Part shown: in pieces, positions 37,002 through 45,330 of the stretch | Layout of the letters: each line of letters starts with the position of its first letter | Numbering within the stretch: the first letter of the stretch is position 1 | Source of the DNA: Phycisphaerales bacterium | Lineage (GTDB): Bacteria > Planctomycetota > UBA1135 > UBA2386 | NCBI GenBank assembly: GCA_020247305.1 | Contig: JADCJE010000063.1 | Location: 1 to 64,000 of the forward strand | Direction of reading: 5' to 3' | DNA: 64,000 bases | Made by a program: the position numbers and the translations under genes | The notes under the pieces: model-generated | What the model saw: the letters and a program-made list of their open reading frames with translations, nothing else | What the model was told of the DNA's origin: nothing | Database searches by the model: none

Positions 37002-38624
37002 TCAGCGCAGTTCCAGCCACTCGGTCGTCTGCAGGCCGAGCGCGTTGCTCGTGGTCATCGTGCCGATCTGGAAGTAGCCCGGCAGCACTTGCCCGAACAC
37101 CGCGCGCGGCACCGTGAAGTCGAAGTCGACCGCGCCGGTGTTGTCCGCCACCGCCATCAGGTTGGCGATGCAGCTGATGTTGAGGAAGCAGCCGGGCGCG
37201 CCGAAGCCGGCGAGCGAGATCGGCAGCGGGCTGCCGTTGGACGACGTGCGGCTGTCGCCGAACTGCACGATCGCCATCGCGTTGGCGCTGCCGCCGCTGG
37301 CGCGGACGCGGAAGGCCTGCCCGTAGGCGAAGTTCGCCGGCGTCGCGCTGATCGTCGGACCGCAGTTCCAGCCGCCGATCGTCGTTCCGATCTCCGCCGG
37401 CACCGCCGGCGTCAGGTCGCGCTGCAGCGACAGCACCGTGAAGTTGCCCGCCGCGAGGCTGCCGACGGCGAAGAACTGGTAGCTGACGTTGATCTGCGGG
37501 CGGAAGCCGACCGGGCCGAACACGACGGTCGTCGTGCCCGCCGGCGCGATGCGCAGCGCCGTGTTGGCGATGCCGTACGTCGTCGTCGCGCTGGCGCCGT
37601 TGGTCAGGTTCGGGATCGTGATCTGCGGGCCGTTGACCGGCTGCGCCAGCACGTCGACGGCGGGCGCCTGCGCGAGGTGGCGGACGGTGACGCGCGAGCT
37701 GAGCGCGGGCAGCGCGCTGAGGTCGTTGGCGAACGCCGACAGCGTCGGCGACCCGGCGGCGTTGAGGTGCGCGACGATCGTCACGTCGTCCCCGCGCCCG
37801 ACGGTGTCCGTGCGGCCGAGCACCTGCGAGCCGTTGAGCAGCACGCCGAAGTTGTACGTGCCGGGCGGCACGACGAGCTGGCTGCGCACGTCGCGGTAGT
37901 CGAAGCTGAACAGCGGCGCGCCATTGGCGGTGACGGTCACCGGCGCCGGCAGCCCGGGGATGCCGTGCACGACGCTGACGCGGCTGGTCAGCGCCACCGG
38001 CTGCACCTGCAGGCGGAACGACGGCGTCGACGCCACGCCGGTGGCGAACACGGCGTAGCCGTTGCCGTTCTCCAGCGCGACGGGCGCTGGGCCGAAGGCC
38101 GTCGTCGCGGTGCCGGCGACGTTGAGGCGCACGCTGTACGTGCCCGGCGCGACGTCGGCGACGACCTCGGCGCCATTGACGACGTTCGGGATGGTCGCGA
38201 CGGTGGCGCCGTTCTGCTCCAGCAGCACGTCGACTGCCGGCGCCTGCGCGGTGTGGCGGACGTAGAGGCGCGCGCCGGGCAGCGTCGGCGGCGTCAGGCC
38301 GTTGGCGAACGCCGACAGCGTCGGCGTGCCGGTCGCAGTCAGGTTGGCGACGACCGAGTAGTCGAGGCCGGCGGCGACGTTGGCGTTGGTGCTGAGGATC
38401 GTGCTGCCGTTGAGGCGCACGTCCAGCTGGTAGGCGCCGGCTGGCAGCGACAGCGGGCCGCGCTGGTCGCCGTAGTCGAAGCTGAACAGCTGGTTGCCGT
38501 TGGCGAAGACCTGCACAGGTGCGGGCAGGCCGGGCACGCCGTGCAGCACGGTCACCTTGGCGTCTTGGGCGGGGAGCAGCGCGAGCAGCAGGACTGCGGC
38601 GCCGATGGGACGGAACGCGTTCAT
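37002..38624 (-). CDS. Secreted DUF4397-type repeat protein
   Basis: This 540-aa protein has a signal peptide (LLPA|Q). Two long beta-rich repeats follow (about 22-215 and 225-410), each with VTVLHGVPGLPAPVQVFANG-like and VRHTAQAPAVDVL-like phrases, typical of DUF4397. The C-terminal domain (about 420-540) is different, with GGWNCGP and a beta-sandwich pattern. It is presumably surface or periplasmic and possibly adhesive. Its ATG is preceded by a CCA-repeat tract rather than a Shine-Dalgarno. Confidence 0.85.
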   Translation of the reverse strand: MNAFRPIGAAVLLLALLPAQDAKVTVLHGVPGLPAPVQVFANGNQLFSFDYGDQRGPLSLPAGAYQLDVRLNGSTILSTNANVAAGLDYSVVANLTATGTPTLSAFANGLTPPTLPGARLYVRHTAQAPAVDVLLEQNGATVATIPNVVNGAEVVADVAPGTYSVRLNVAGTATTAFGPAPVALENGNGYAVFATGVASTPSFRLQVQPVALTSRVSVVHGIPGLPAPVTVTANGAPLFSFDYRDVRSQLVVPPGTYNFGVLLNGSQVLGRTDTVGRGDDVTIVAHLNAAGSPTLSAFANDLSALPALSSRVTVRHLAQAPAVDVLAQPVNGPQITIPNLTNGASATTTYGIANTALRIAPAGTTTVVFGPVGFRPQINVSYQFFAVGSLAAGNFTVLSLQRDLTPAVPAEIGTTIGGWNCGPTISATPANFAYGQAFRVRASGGSANAMAIVQFGDSRTSSNGSPLPISLAGFGAPGCFLNISCIANLMAVADNTGAVDFDFTVPRAVFGQVLPGYFQIGTMTTSNALGLQTTEWLELR

Positions 38625-38957
38625 TGTGGTGGTGGTGGTGGTGGTGGTTGGCAGTCTTTGGTGGTGTTGGTCGCGAACGAAGCGTTTACCGCGTCCGCAC
38701 CGGCCGCAACTTCGCAATCATCGCGCGCCGCGGATGCACGGGTTTTCATTGCGCGTTTTCGCTCGCGCTGCGTGCGTCCGCGCACGGCGCGGCGAGCGCG
38801 CGCAGTCGCACGTGACGCCGTGCGCAGGCGCACGCAGCAACGACGATGCTGGCGTCAGTCGCCGTGGCGCAGCGTGCGCCGAGGACTGCGGCTGCGGGCG
38901 CTGCGACCAGGGCGCAATGCGCTCGCGGCCGGCCACGTTGCGCGCCAGACTTGCCGC
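38625..38957. other. 333-bp intergenic region
   Basis: Apart from the CCA tract at its left end I see only GC-rich sequence with a few short T runs. No gene, clear promoter or terminator is recognised. Confidence 0.4.
38626..38648 (-). repeat. CCA trinucleotide repeat at the start codon
   Basis: About seven and a half copies of gtg on the plus strand (CCA-type on the minus strand) lie directly before the ATG of the DUF4397 gene, where a ribosome site is expected. Confidence 0.8.
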
Positions 38958-39389
38958 ATGCCATCCGACGCCGGCCGCCGCCACGAGGTCGATGCGCTGC
39001 GCGCGCTGCGCTGGCCCTGCCTGTGCGCTGCGCTCGCGTTCGGCTGCCATCGCCTGAGCGCTGGCGGCGCGCCGCACTGGCGCGAAGGCATCGAGTCGGC
39101 GCTGTGGCTGCACGCCGCGATCGGCTTCGGCAGCCAGCACCTCGACCGGCCGAGCGCGGCCATGCGGTATCTCGCCGCCGCCGTCCTGCCGGTCTACATG
39201 CTGCAGATGGCGCCGATGCATCTCGCCTGCGCCGTCGTGCTACCGCTGCCCTGGTCGCCGTGGCTGCAGTTGCTCGCCGTCGTCGTGTTCACCGCGCTCG
39301 CGAGCTTCGGCGTGCATGAACTGGTCGTGCGCCGGGTGCGCTGGCTGCGTCCGCTGTTCGGCCTGCCGCTGGCGCCGCGCGGCGATTGA
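38958..39389 (+). pseudogene. Acyltransferase-3 family remnant with internal deletion
   Basis: This 143-aa frame begins RRHEVDALRALR, like the N-terminus of acyltransferase-3 membrane proteins (typically RRYDLDxLRxxA). It then jumps to the typical C-terminal part: FGSQHLDRPSAAMRYLAAAVLPVYMLQ, followed by two hydrophobic helices and a basic end. The usual protein has about 350-400 residues and ten helices, so the middle is missing. It may be a decayed gene or a minimal membrane protein; I favour the first. Confidence 0.6.
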
Positions 39390-39410
39390 CAGCGGGCCGC
39401 GCTGCGGCGC

Positions 39411-40070
39411 TCAGCGCGCACGCCGTCGCGTTTCCGCCTGCCGCCGCGCGCCGCTCATCGCCCAGCTGCAGATCGGGCACGCCGCCGGGTCGTGGCGCAG
39501 CGCCGGACAGAACGCGCGGCCGAAGTGGATGATCTGCAGGTGCAGGTCGTTCCAGCGTTCGCGCGGGAAGCTGCGTTTGAGGTCGCGCTCGCTGCGCTCG
39601 ACGCTGCTGCCGTTCGACAGGCCCCAGCGCCACGCCAGGCGATGGATGTGCGTGTCGACCGGGAAGCTCGGCACACCGAAGGCCTGCGCCATCACCACGC
39701 TCGCCGTCTTGTGGCCGACGCCGGGCAGCCGTTCGAGCGCCAGGAGGTCGCGCGGCACCTCGCCGCCGTGCTCGGCGCACAGGATCGCCGACAGCCCGAC
39801 CAGCGCCTTGGACTTCGCTGGCGACAGCCCGCACGGCCGGACGATCGCGCGCACCTCGTCGACCGGCACCTGCGCCATCGCCGCCGGCGTGCGCGCGCGC
39901 GCGAACAGCGCCGGCGTGACCTGGTTGACGCGTTCGTCGGTGCACTGCGCCGACAGCACGACGGCGCACAGCAGCGTGAACGGGTCGCCGTGGTCGAGCG
40001 GCACCGGCGGCGAGGGGAACCGCTCGTCCAGGATCGCCTGGATGCGCGCTGCCTTGTCGAGCCGCTTCAT
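39411..40070 (-). CDS. nth: Endonuclease III-like DNA glycosylase
   Basis: This 219-aa protein has the HhH-GPD core: LSAQCTDERVNQV, the hairpin LPGVGHKTASVV with catalytic Lys (about 120), and PVDTHIHRLAWR with catalytic Asp (about 138). The Fe-S loop is unusual: FCPALRHDPAACPIC gives three cysteines, with a longer first gap than the classic C-x6-C-x2-C-x5-C and no fourth Cys after it. It removes oxidised pyrimidines. The ATG at 40070 fits the family; the open frame upstream is not conserved-looking. Confidence 0.9.
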   Translation of the reverse strand: MKRLDKAARIQAILDERFPSPPVPLDHGDPFTLLCAVVLSAQCTDERVNQVTPALFARARTPAAMAQVPVDEVRAIVRPCGLSPAKSKALVGLSAILCAEHGGEVPRDLLALERLPGVGHKTASVVMAQAFGVPSFPVDTHIHRLAWRWGLSNGSSVERSERDLKRSFPRERWNDLHLQIIHFGRAFCPALRHDPAACPICSWAMSGARRQAETRRRAR

Positions 40071-40156
40071 GGCTGCGTGCATAGCCAACGGCGCAGCGGG
40101 AACCAACGCCGTCGCTGGCGTGCGGGTCCGGCGCGGCCTACCGTGCTCGGCCCCTG

Positions 40157-40825
40157 ATGAGCGATCCGGCCTTTGCGCAGTGGTTCGAAGCCGTGTGGTC
40201 CGACCGCGAGGACCGCGCCTTCAAGGAACTGTTCGGCGACCTCGGCAAGGGCGTCTACACCGCCGGGCCAAGCGCCTACCAGCGCTACGGCAAGCAGCCG
40301 CACCCGGGTTGGCTCAACCACGGCGTGTTCGCCTGCCCGCCGAATCCGACGCGCACCACGTGGCTGTACGTGACCTCGGGGTTGAGCAATCCCTGGAACC
40401 TCGACCAGCCGGGCCAGGATCCCTCGGGTTTCTCGGGGCTGGGCTTCGAACTCGCCATCGAGACGCCGCAGCCGGCGTCGTGGGCGGTGCAACTGCTGCA
40501 CAACCTGATGGCGTACCAACTGCTGGTCGCCGTCGGCACGTACGAGGACCAGGACCTGCTGGAGTACGGCAATCGCGTGCCGCTCGGCGGTTCGATCGCG
40601 CCCGAGTTCGACAGCGCCATCCGCTGGCTGCTCGTCGAACCGCCCAAGCACTACCCGGCGTCGTTCCAGCTGGCGTCCGGCCGCGTCGACGTGTTCCACC
40701 TCGTCGGCGCAACCGACGCCGAGGTCGAACTCGCGCGCCAGACCGACCAGGACATGCTCGTGGCGCTGCTGCGCACGGGGGGCGCGTGGCCGCACACGGA
40801 CGCGGCGCGCAAGAGCCTGCGATGA
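40157..40825 (+). CDS. Suppressor-of-fused (SUFU) domain protein
   Basis: This 222-aa protein looks like the bacterial SUFU domain: GLGFELAIETP, then WAVQLLHNLMAYQLLVAVGTYEDQDLLEYGNRVPL and a beta-rich C-terminus with DVFHLVGATDAEVELARQ. Bacterial members often act as immunity proteins of contact-dependent or secreted toxins, but no toxin gene is adjacent. It overlaps the DUF1289 gene by ATGA (40822-40825). A TACCGT box lies at 40139-40144. Confidence 0.8.
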   Translation: MSDPAFAQWFEAVWSDREDRAFKELFGDLGKGVYTAGPSAYQRYGKQPHPGWLNHGVFACPPNPTRTTWLYVTSGLSNPWNLDQPGQDPSGFSGLGFELAIETPQPASWAVQLLHNLMAYQLLVAVGTYEDQDLLEYGNRVPLGGSIAPEFDSAIRWLLVEPPKHYPASFQLASGRVDVFHLVGATDAEVELARQTDQDMLVALLRTGGAWPHTDAARKSLR

Positions 40826-41034
40826 ACCCGGGCGATCCGCGCTGCCACAAGGGCCCGCCGCTCTCGCCCTGCATCAAGGTCTGTCGCGTCGACCGCGACG
40901 CCAACCTGTGCGTCGGCTGCTGGCGTACGGTCGACGAGATCGCGGCGTGGTACCGGCTGCGCGACGACGAGAAGCGCGCCGTCCTGGCGGACCTGGCGCG
41001 CCGGCGGCCGCCGGCGGCCGACCACGGGGCTTGA
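40822..41034 (+). CDS. DUF1289 small cysteine protein
   Basis: This 70-aa protein has the DUF1289 pattern SPCIKVCRVDRDANLCVGCWRTVDEIAAWYRL with four cysteines (C-x3-C-x8-C-x2-C) followed by a charged helix (RDDEKRAVLADLARR). The family may bind a metal or Fe-S cluster; its role is unknown. Its ATG overlaps the SUFU stop, indicating coupling. Confidence 0.88.
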   Translation: MNPGDPRCHKGPPLSPCIKVCRVDRDANLCVGCWRTVDEIAAWYRLRDDEKRAVLADLARRRPPAADHGA

Positions 41035-41165
41035 CGGTTCTGCGCACCGGCGTGACAGTTTCGTCGCGGTCGCAGCCCCCCAACCGCGCAATCCATGACT
41101 TCGGCCGTTCGCGGCCGTCGTCGCGGCCAGCCCGTCCCGCTGGCCGTCTCCCCAGGAGTGCCGCA

Positions 41166-44100
41166 ATGACCCCTCTCGCGTCGCGCTGCCGATTGGCGGC
41201 GCCGTTTGCGTTCCTTCTCGCTGGCGCCGTTGCCCAGTCGCAATGGCAGCCGATGGACGTGCTGTCGTCGCCGCCGGGCCGCGATGACTTCGTGCTCACG
41301 CCGATCGGCAATGGCAACCTGCTGCTCGTCGGCGGCGATGCCGCGTCGCCGTCGGCCGCCGACTGGCTGTGGGATGGCCTCGCGTGGCAGCCGACGACGC
41401 TGCCGTTCCCGCGCCGCGACGCGCCCGTCGTCGCCCGCGACGACGCCGCCGATGCGGTGTGGCTGTTCGGCGGCCGGTCGGCGGCCGGCGCCACGCTGAG
41501 CGACACGTGGCTGCTGACGGGCGGCGTCTGGTCGCAGCTCGCCGCCGCGACGGCGCCGACGACGCGCGCCATCGGCATGGCCTACCACGCGCGCGAATCG
41601 TGCATGGTGCTCGTCACCGAGGCCGCCGTGCTGCCGACGCAGACCAACTACGAGACCTGGAAGTGGCAGGCGGGCGCGTGGTCGCTCGCCGGCGCCTTCA
41701 GCCTCGCTGGCGAGACCGTGCGCGCCGTCGTCGCCGACACGCTGCGCGGCGAAGCGCTGGTGGTCGCCGCCGGCTCCGCCAGCACCTCGATCCGCCGCCT
41801 CGTCGGCGCGACCTGGCAGCCGCTCGGCCAGTTCGCCGGCGGTGCGGCGGCGCTGCGCGCCGGCTTCGATCCGGCGCGCGGCCGCCTCGTGATCGCGAGC
41901 GCGCCGATCGCCGGCCCCGGCGCGACGTTCGAAGGCGACGGCGCGTCGATGGGCCAGGTCGGCAGCGCGCCGTCGTTCCCCGACGCCGCCGCGGCCATCG
42001 CCTACGAGCCGAGCCGCCGCGAAGTGACGCTGGCCGCGCGCACCGCTGCCGGCATCGCGGTCTCTCGCTGGGGGGCGGGTGCCACGCCGTACGCGCAGGC
42101 GTTCGGCGCGCCGTGCCCGAACGGCTTCGCGCTCGCGCTGCAGCCGGGCGACCAGCCGGAACTCGGCGGCGTGCACCGGCTGACCGGCTCGGCGTGGCCG
42201 GCGCCGGGCCTCGGCGTGTCGGCGCTCGGGTTCTCGCGCACGGCGAGCAACGGCGTGCCGCTGCCGTCGCCGACGCCGTTTGGCGTGACGGGGTGCCTGC
42301 TGCGCGTCGATCCGTACTTCCTCTCGCCGTTCGCGTCGCCGACCCCGCCGACGCAGGCGATCACCGTGCCGTATGTCACCGCGCTGCAAGGCGTGCGCTA
42401 CTACGCGCAGCTGGCGCTGCTCGACGCCGCCGGGCAACTGTTCTCCAGCAACGGCCTCGAAGTGCAGATCGGCTTGACCCCGCCGAGCGTGCCGTTCGTC
42501 GAGACCTTCGCCAACGACCTGCTGCGCGATCCGATTGCGTCCGGCGACGTCTGGGCGGGCGGCGTCGTCGCGCCCGCGCGCCTGGGCGACGACGGCCGTC
42601 ACGGCTCGTTCCGGCCCGAGTTCGGCGCGTCGCTCGGCGGCGGCGTGTACGAATGGAACCTCGACCAGCCGGGCGGCATCGCCATCCCGGCGGCCAACAC
42701 GCCGAGCGGGCAGGCGTTTGCCGTCACCGATGGCCGGTTCTACTTCACTGACCTCACGGTGCCGGCCGGCATCACCATCCGCTTCCGCGGCTCCGTGGCG
42801 CCGCGCTTCTTCGTCCGCGGCCGCGTCGACGTGCGCGGCACGCTCGATGTCAGCGCGCCCGACATGCCGGCGACGGTGCCAGTGGGCGGCCCGCTCGCCG
42901 GGCAGCGGCTGTCGTCGTTCGATTCGCGCGGCGGCGTCGGCACGTTGGTGATCGTCGACGGCCAGCCGGGTGGCGCAGGCGGACCGGGCGGTGGCGCTGG
43001 TGGGGCGGGCGGCCGCGAGTGCCCGCCGGGAGCCACGCCCGCGGGCCCACTGAACCGCGGCCAGAACGGCCAGGACGTGCGCGTCGCGGCCGGGCATGCC
43101 TACGCCGGCAGTGTCGCCAACACCGGCGGCCGCGGCGCGGCCGAGCGGCCGGCCGGCGGCACAAGGGCGGCGGCGAGCGCGCCGTTCATCGCGGCCACGT
43201 CCCTGACGTTCCATGACGAGTTCTCGCCCGGCGGCGGCGGCGGCGGCTTCCTGCTCGTCGGCGGCCAGCCGGCGATGCCGATGATCCCGCCGCCGGCGAT
43301 CCGGCAGCCCGATTCCGGGCCGCTGGCGGCCGGCGGCGTGTCCTTCAGCCTGCTGCCGTATCCGCCGATCGCCGCCCCCGTGGGCTACCAGTCGCTCGAC
43401 CACTTCCTCGTCGGCGGTGCGGGCGGCGGCGGCGGCGGCAGCCACACGTTCAGCGTCGCCACGGTGTTCAACGACGACTACATCGCCGGCCACGGCGGCA
43501 CCGGCGGCGGCGGCGCGCTTGCGCTCCGCGCCGGCGGCGCGGTGGTGATCGACGCGAGCGGCCAGTTGCTCGCCCGCGGCGGGCGCGGCGTGCTGATCAC
43601 CGGCGACAACCTGTCGCTCACCTCGGCGACCAGGGACATCGACTGGGGCGTTTCGTCGCCGGGCGGCGGCGGCGCGGGCGGCTCCGTGCTGCTGCAGTCG
43701 GCGCGCGACCTGACCGTGCTCGGCCTGCTCGATGCCGGCGGTTCGGCCGGCAGCCGCGTCGGCAACGTCGTGACGGCGCTGGCGACGTCGCAGCTCAACG
43801 TGCAGGCCCAGGGTGGCGCTGGTTCGCCGGGCTTCTACCGCCTCGAAGCGGGCGGCGCGCTGACGTTCGCGCCGACGAACGCGCCGGTGCCCGCCTACGA
43901 CGCCGCGCAGAACGCCGGCCCGCTCGCGGACGTCGACGTCCGCTCCGGCTCGCGGTCGCTGTGGCTGCCGGTCACCAGCGGTGCGGCGCCGCTGTACCGG
44001 CGCTACGAAGTGCTGGCGACCGTCGGCGGCGCGCAGGTGGTCTTCAGCGACGACCCGGCGGTCTCGGCGCAGCCGGCGAGCGGCCCCGGCGCGGTGGTGC

Positions 44101-44303
44101 AGCTGCGCTGCCAAGGTGCGCTGCGCGATCCGGCGACCGGCCTGCCGCTGGCCGGCAGCGAAGGTCCGTGGCGCAGCACGCTGGCGCTCGGCCCGGACTC
44201 GCTGAACCGCGACCGCGCCCAGCTGGTGCGCTTCGACCTCGTCGTCGACGCGTCGCTCGGGCCGGTCGTCGTGCAGGAAGTCCGCCTCGTGCTGGCGCCG
44301 TGA
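41166..44303 (+). CDS. Large secreted protein, Kelch-like N-terminus and Gly-rich C-terminus
   Basis: This 1045-aa protein has a signal peptide (AVA|Q, about residue 24). Residues about 25-300 have Kelch-like blades (LLLVGGDAAS, AVWLFGGRSAAGATLSDTWLL). A C-terminal half with many GGxGG stretches (GGGGGGFLLVGG, GGAGGGGGGSHTF) follows beta-solenoid-like phrases (RVDVRGTLDVSAPDM; DLTVLGLLDAGGSAG). It probably folds as a surface propeller plus solenoid. It stands alone, and no family was recognised. Confidence 0.82.
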   Translation: MTPLASRCRLAAPFAFLLAGAVAQSQWQPMDVLSSPPGRDDFVLTPIGNGNLLLVGGDAASPSAADWLWDGLAWQPTTLPFPRRDAPVVARDDAADAVWLFGGRSAAGATLSDTWLLTGGVWSQLAAATAPTTRAIGMAYHARESCMVLVTEAAVLPTQTNYETWKWQAGAWSLAGAFSLAGETVRAVVADTLRGEALVVAAGSASTSIRRLVGATWQPLGQFAGGAAALRAGFDPARGRLVIASAPIAGPGATFEGDGASMGQVGSAPSFPDAAAAIAYEPSRREVTLAARTAAGIAVSRWGAGATPYAQAFGAPCPNGFALALQPGDQPELGGVHRLTGSAWPAPGLGVSALGFSRTASNGVPLPSPTPFGVTGCLLRVDPYFLSPFASPTPPTQAITVPYVTALQGVRYYAQLALLDAAGQLFSSNGLEVQIGLTPPSVPFVETFANDLLRDPIASGDVWAGGVVAPARLGDDGRHGSFRPEFGASLGGGVYEWNLDQPGGIAIPAANTPSGQAFAVTDGRFYFTDLTVPAGITIRFRGSVAPRFFVRGRVDVRGTLDVSAPDMPATVPVGGPLAGQRLSSFDSRGGVGTLVIVDGQPGGAGGPGGGAGGAGGRECPPGATPAGPLNRGQNGQDVRVAAGHAYAGSVANTGGRGAAERPAGGTRAAASAPFIAATSLTFHDEFSPGGGGGGFLLVGGQPAMPMIPPPAIRQPDSGPLAAGGVSFSLLPYPPIAAPVGYQSLDHFLVGGAGGGGGGSHTFSVATVFNDDYIAGHGGTGGGGALALRAGGAVVIDASGQLLARGGRGVLITGDNLSLTSATRDIDWGVSSPGGGGAGGSVLLQSARDLTVLGLLDAGGSAGSRVGNVVTALATSQLNVQAQGGAGSPGFYRLEAGGALTFAPTNAPVPAYDAAQNAGPLADVDVRSGSRSLWLPVTSGAAPLYRRYEVLATVGGAQVVFSDDPAVSAQPASGPGAVVQLRCQGALRDPATGLPLAGSEGPWRSTLALGPDSLNRDRAQLVRFDLVVDASLGPVVVQEVRLVLAP

Positions 44304-44364
44304 TCCGGCGCGGCGCGCCGCGCTGGACCGGCGCGGCGCGCCGCTGCACGATGCGGGGCAGCCG

Positions 44365-45330
44365 ATGCCCGCACCCGACCCGTCGCAAACGCCGCGCCCG
44401 CTGCGCATCCGTCCGCTCGCCGAGCGCAAGAATCTCGTGCGCAAGGAGGACTTCGCCGTGGCGCTGCCGCCGACGCCGGGGTTCCTGCAGTGGTTCGAGG
44501 CGCTGCCGGACATCTACGGCAGCAAGGCGCTGAAGCAGGTTGTCGACCGCGTCGTCACCGCGCGCCAGCAGGGCCGCGAGGTCGGCGTGTCGCTCGGCGC
44601 GCACGTGCTCAAGGTCGGCCTGTCGCCGCTGCTCATCGACCTGATGCGCCGTGGGCTGATCACGCACGTCGCCACCAACGGCGCGTCGGCGATCCACGAC
44701 TGGGAGACCGCCTACCAGGGCGCCACCAGCGAGGACGTGGCGCAGAACCTGCCCGACGGCTCGTTCGGCTTCTGGCGTGAGACGATGACGGCGCTCAATG
44801 GCGCGGCCACGCGCGCGCAGCAGCGGGGCGAGGGCTACGGCCTCGCGATCGGCCGCGCGATCCACGAGGCGAACCTGCCGCACCGCCACCTGTCGGTGTT
44901 CGCCGAGGCCGCGCGGCTTGGCATCCCGGCCACCGTGCACGTCGCCTTCGGTTGCGACATCACGCACATGGATCCCGAACTCGACGGGGCCGCGCTGGGT
45001 GCAGCGACGCAGAAGGACTTCTGGACCTTCGCCGACACGGTCGGGCGGTTGGAGCACGGCGTGTGGCTCAACGTCGGTTCGGCCGTGATCATGCCCGAGG
45101 TGTTCCTCAAGGCCGTGTCGATCGCGCGCAACCGAGGCCAGCTCGGCGCCGACTTCCTGACCGCCAACTTCGACATGCTGCAGCACTACCGCGCCGTCAC
45201 CAACGTCGTGCAGCGGCCGCCCAAGGAGGGCAAGTCGATCACCGCGATGCACGAGATCGTGCTGCCGCTGCTGCACCAGGCGCTGGTGTGCACGGCAGAG
45301 GCGCGCGGCATGCTGCAGGAGCCCCGCTGA
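44365..45330 (+). CDS. Deoxyhypusine-synthase-like protein linked to heptose synthesis
   Basis: This 321-aa protein resembles the deoxyhypusine synthase fold: SLGAHVLKVGLSPLLIDLMRRGLITHVATNGASAIHDWE, then TSEDVAQNLPDGSFGFW and IPATVHVAFGCDITHMDP. Bacterial members of this type occur near hldE/gmh genes (as in Geobacter), suggesting an NAD-dependent envelope-sugar or polyamine reaction rather than eIF5A modification. Its TGA overlaps the hldE ATG (TGATG at 45328-45332). Confidence 0.8.
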   Translation: MPAPDPSQTPRPLRIRPLAERKNLVRKEDFAVALPPTPGFLQWFEALPDIYGSKALKQVVDRVVTARQQGREVGVSLGAHVLKVGLSPLLIDLMRRGLITHVATNGASAIHDWETAYQGATSEDVAQNLPDGSFGFWRETMTALNGAATRAQQRGEGYGLAIGRAIHEANLPHRHLSVFAEAARLGIPATVHVAFGCDITHMDPELDGAALGAATQKDFWTFADTVGRLEHGVWLNVGSAVIMPEVFLKAVSIARNRGQLGADFLTANFDMLQHYRAVTNVVQRPPKEGKSITAMHEIVLPLLHQALVCTAEARGMLQEPR

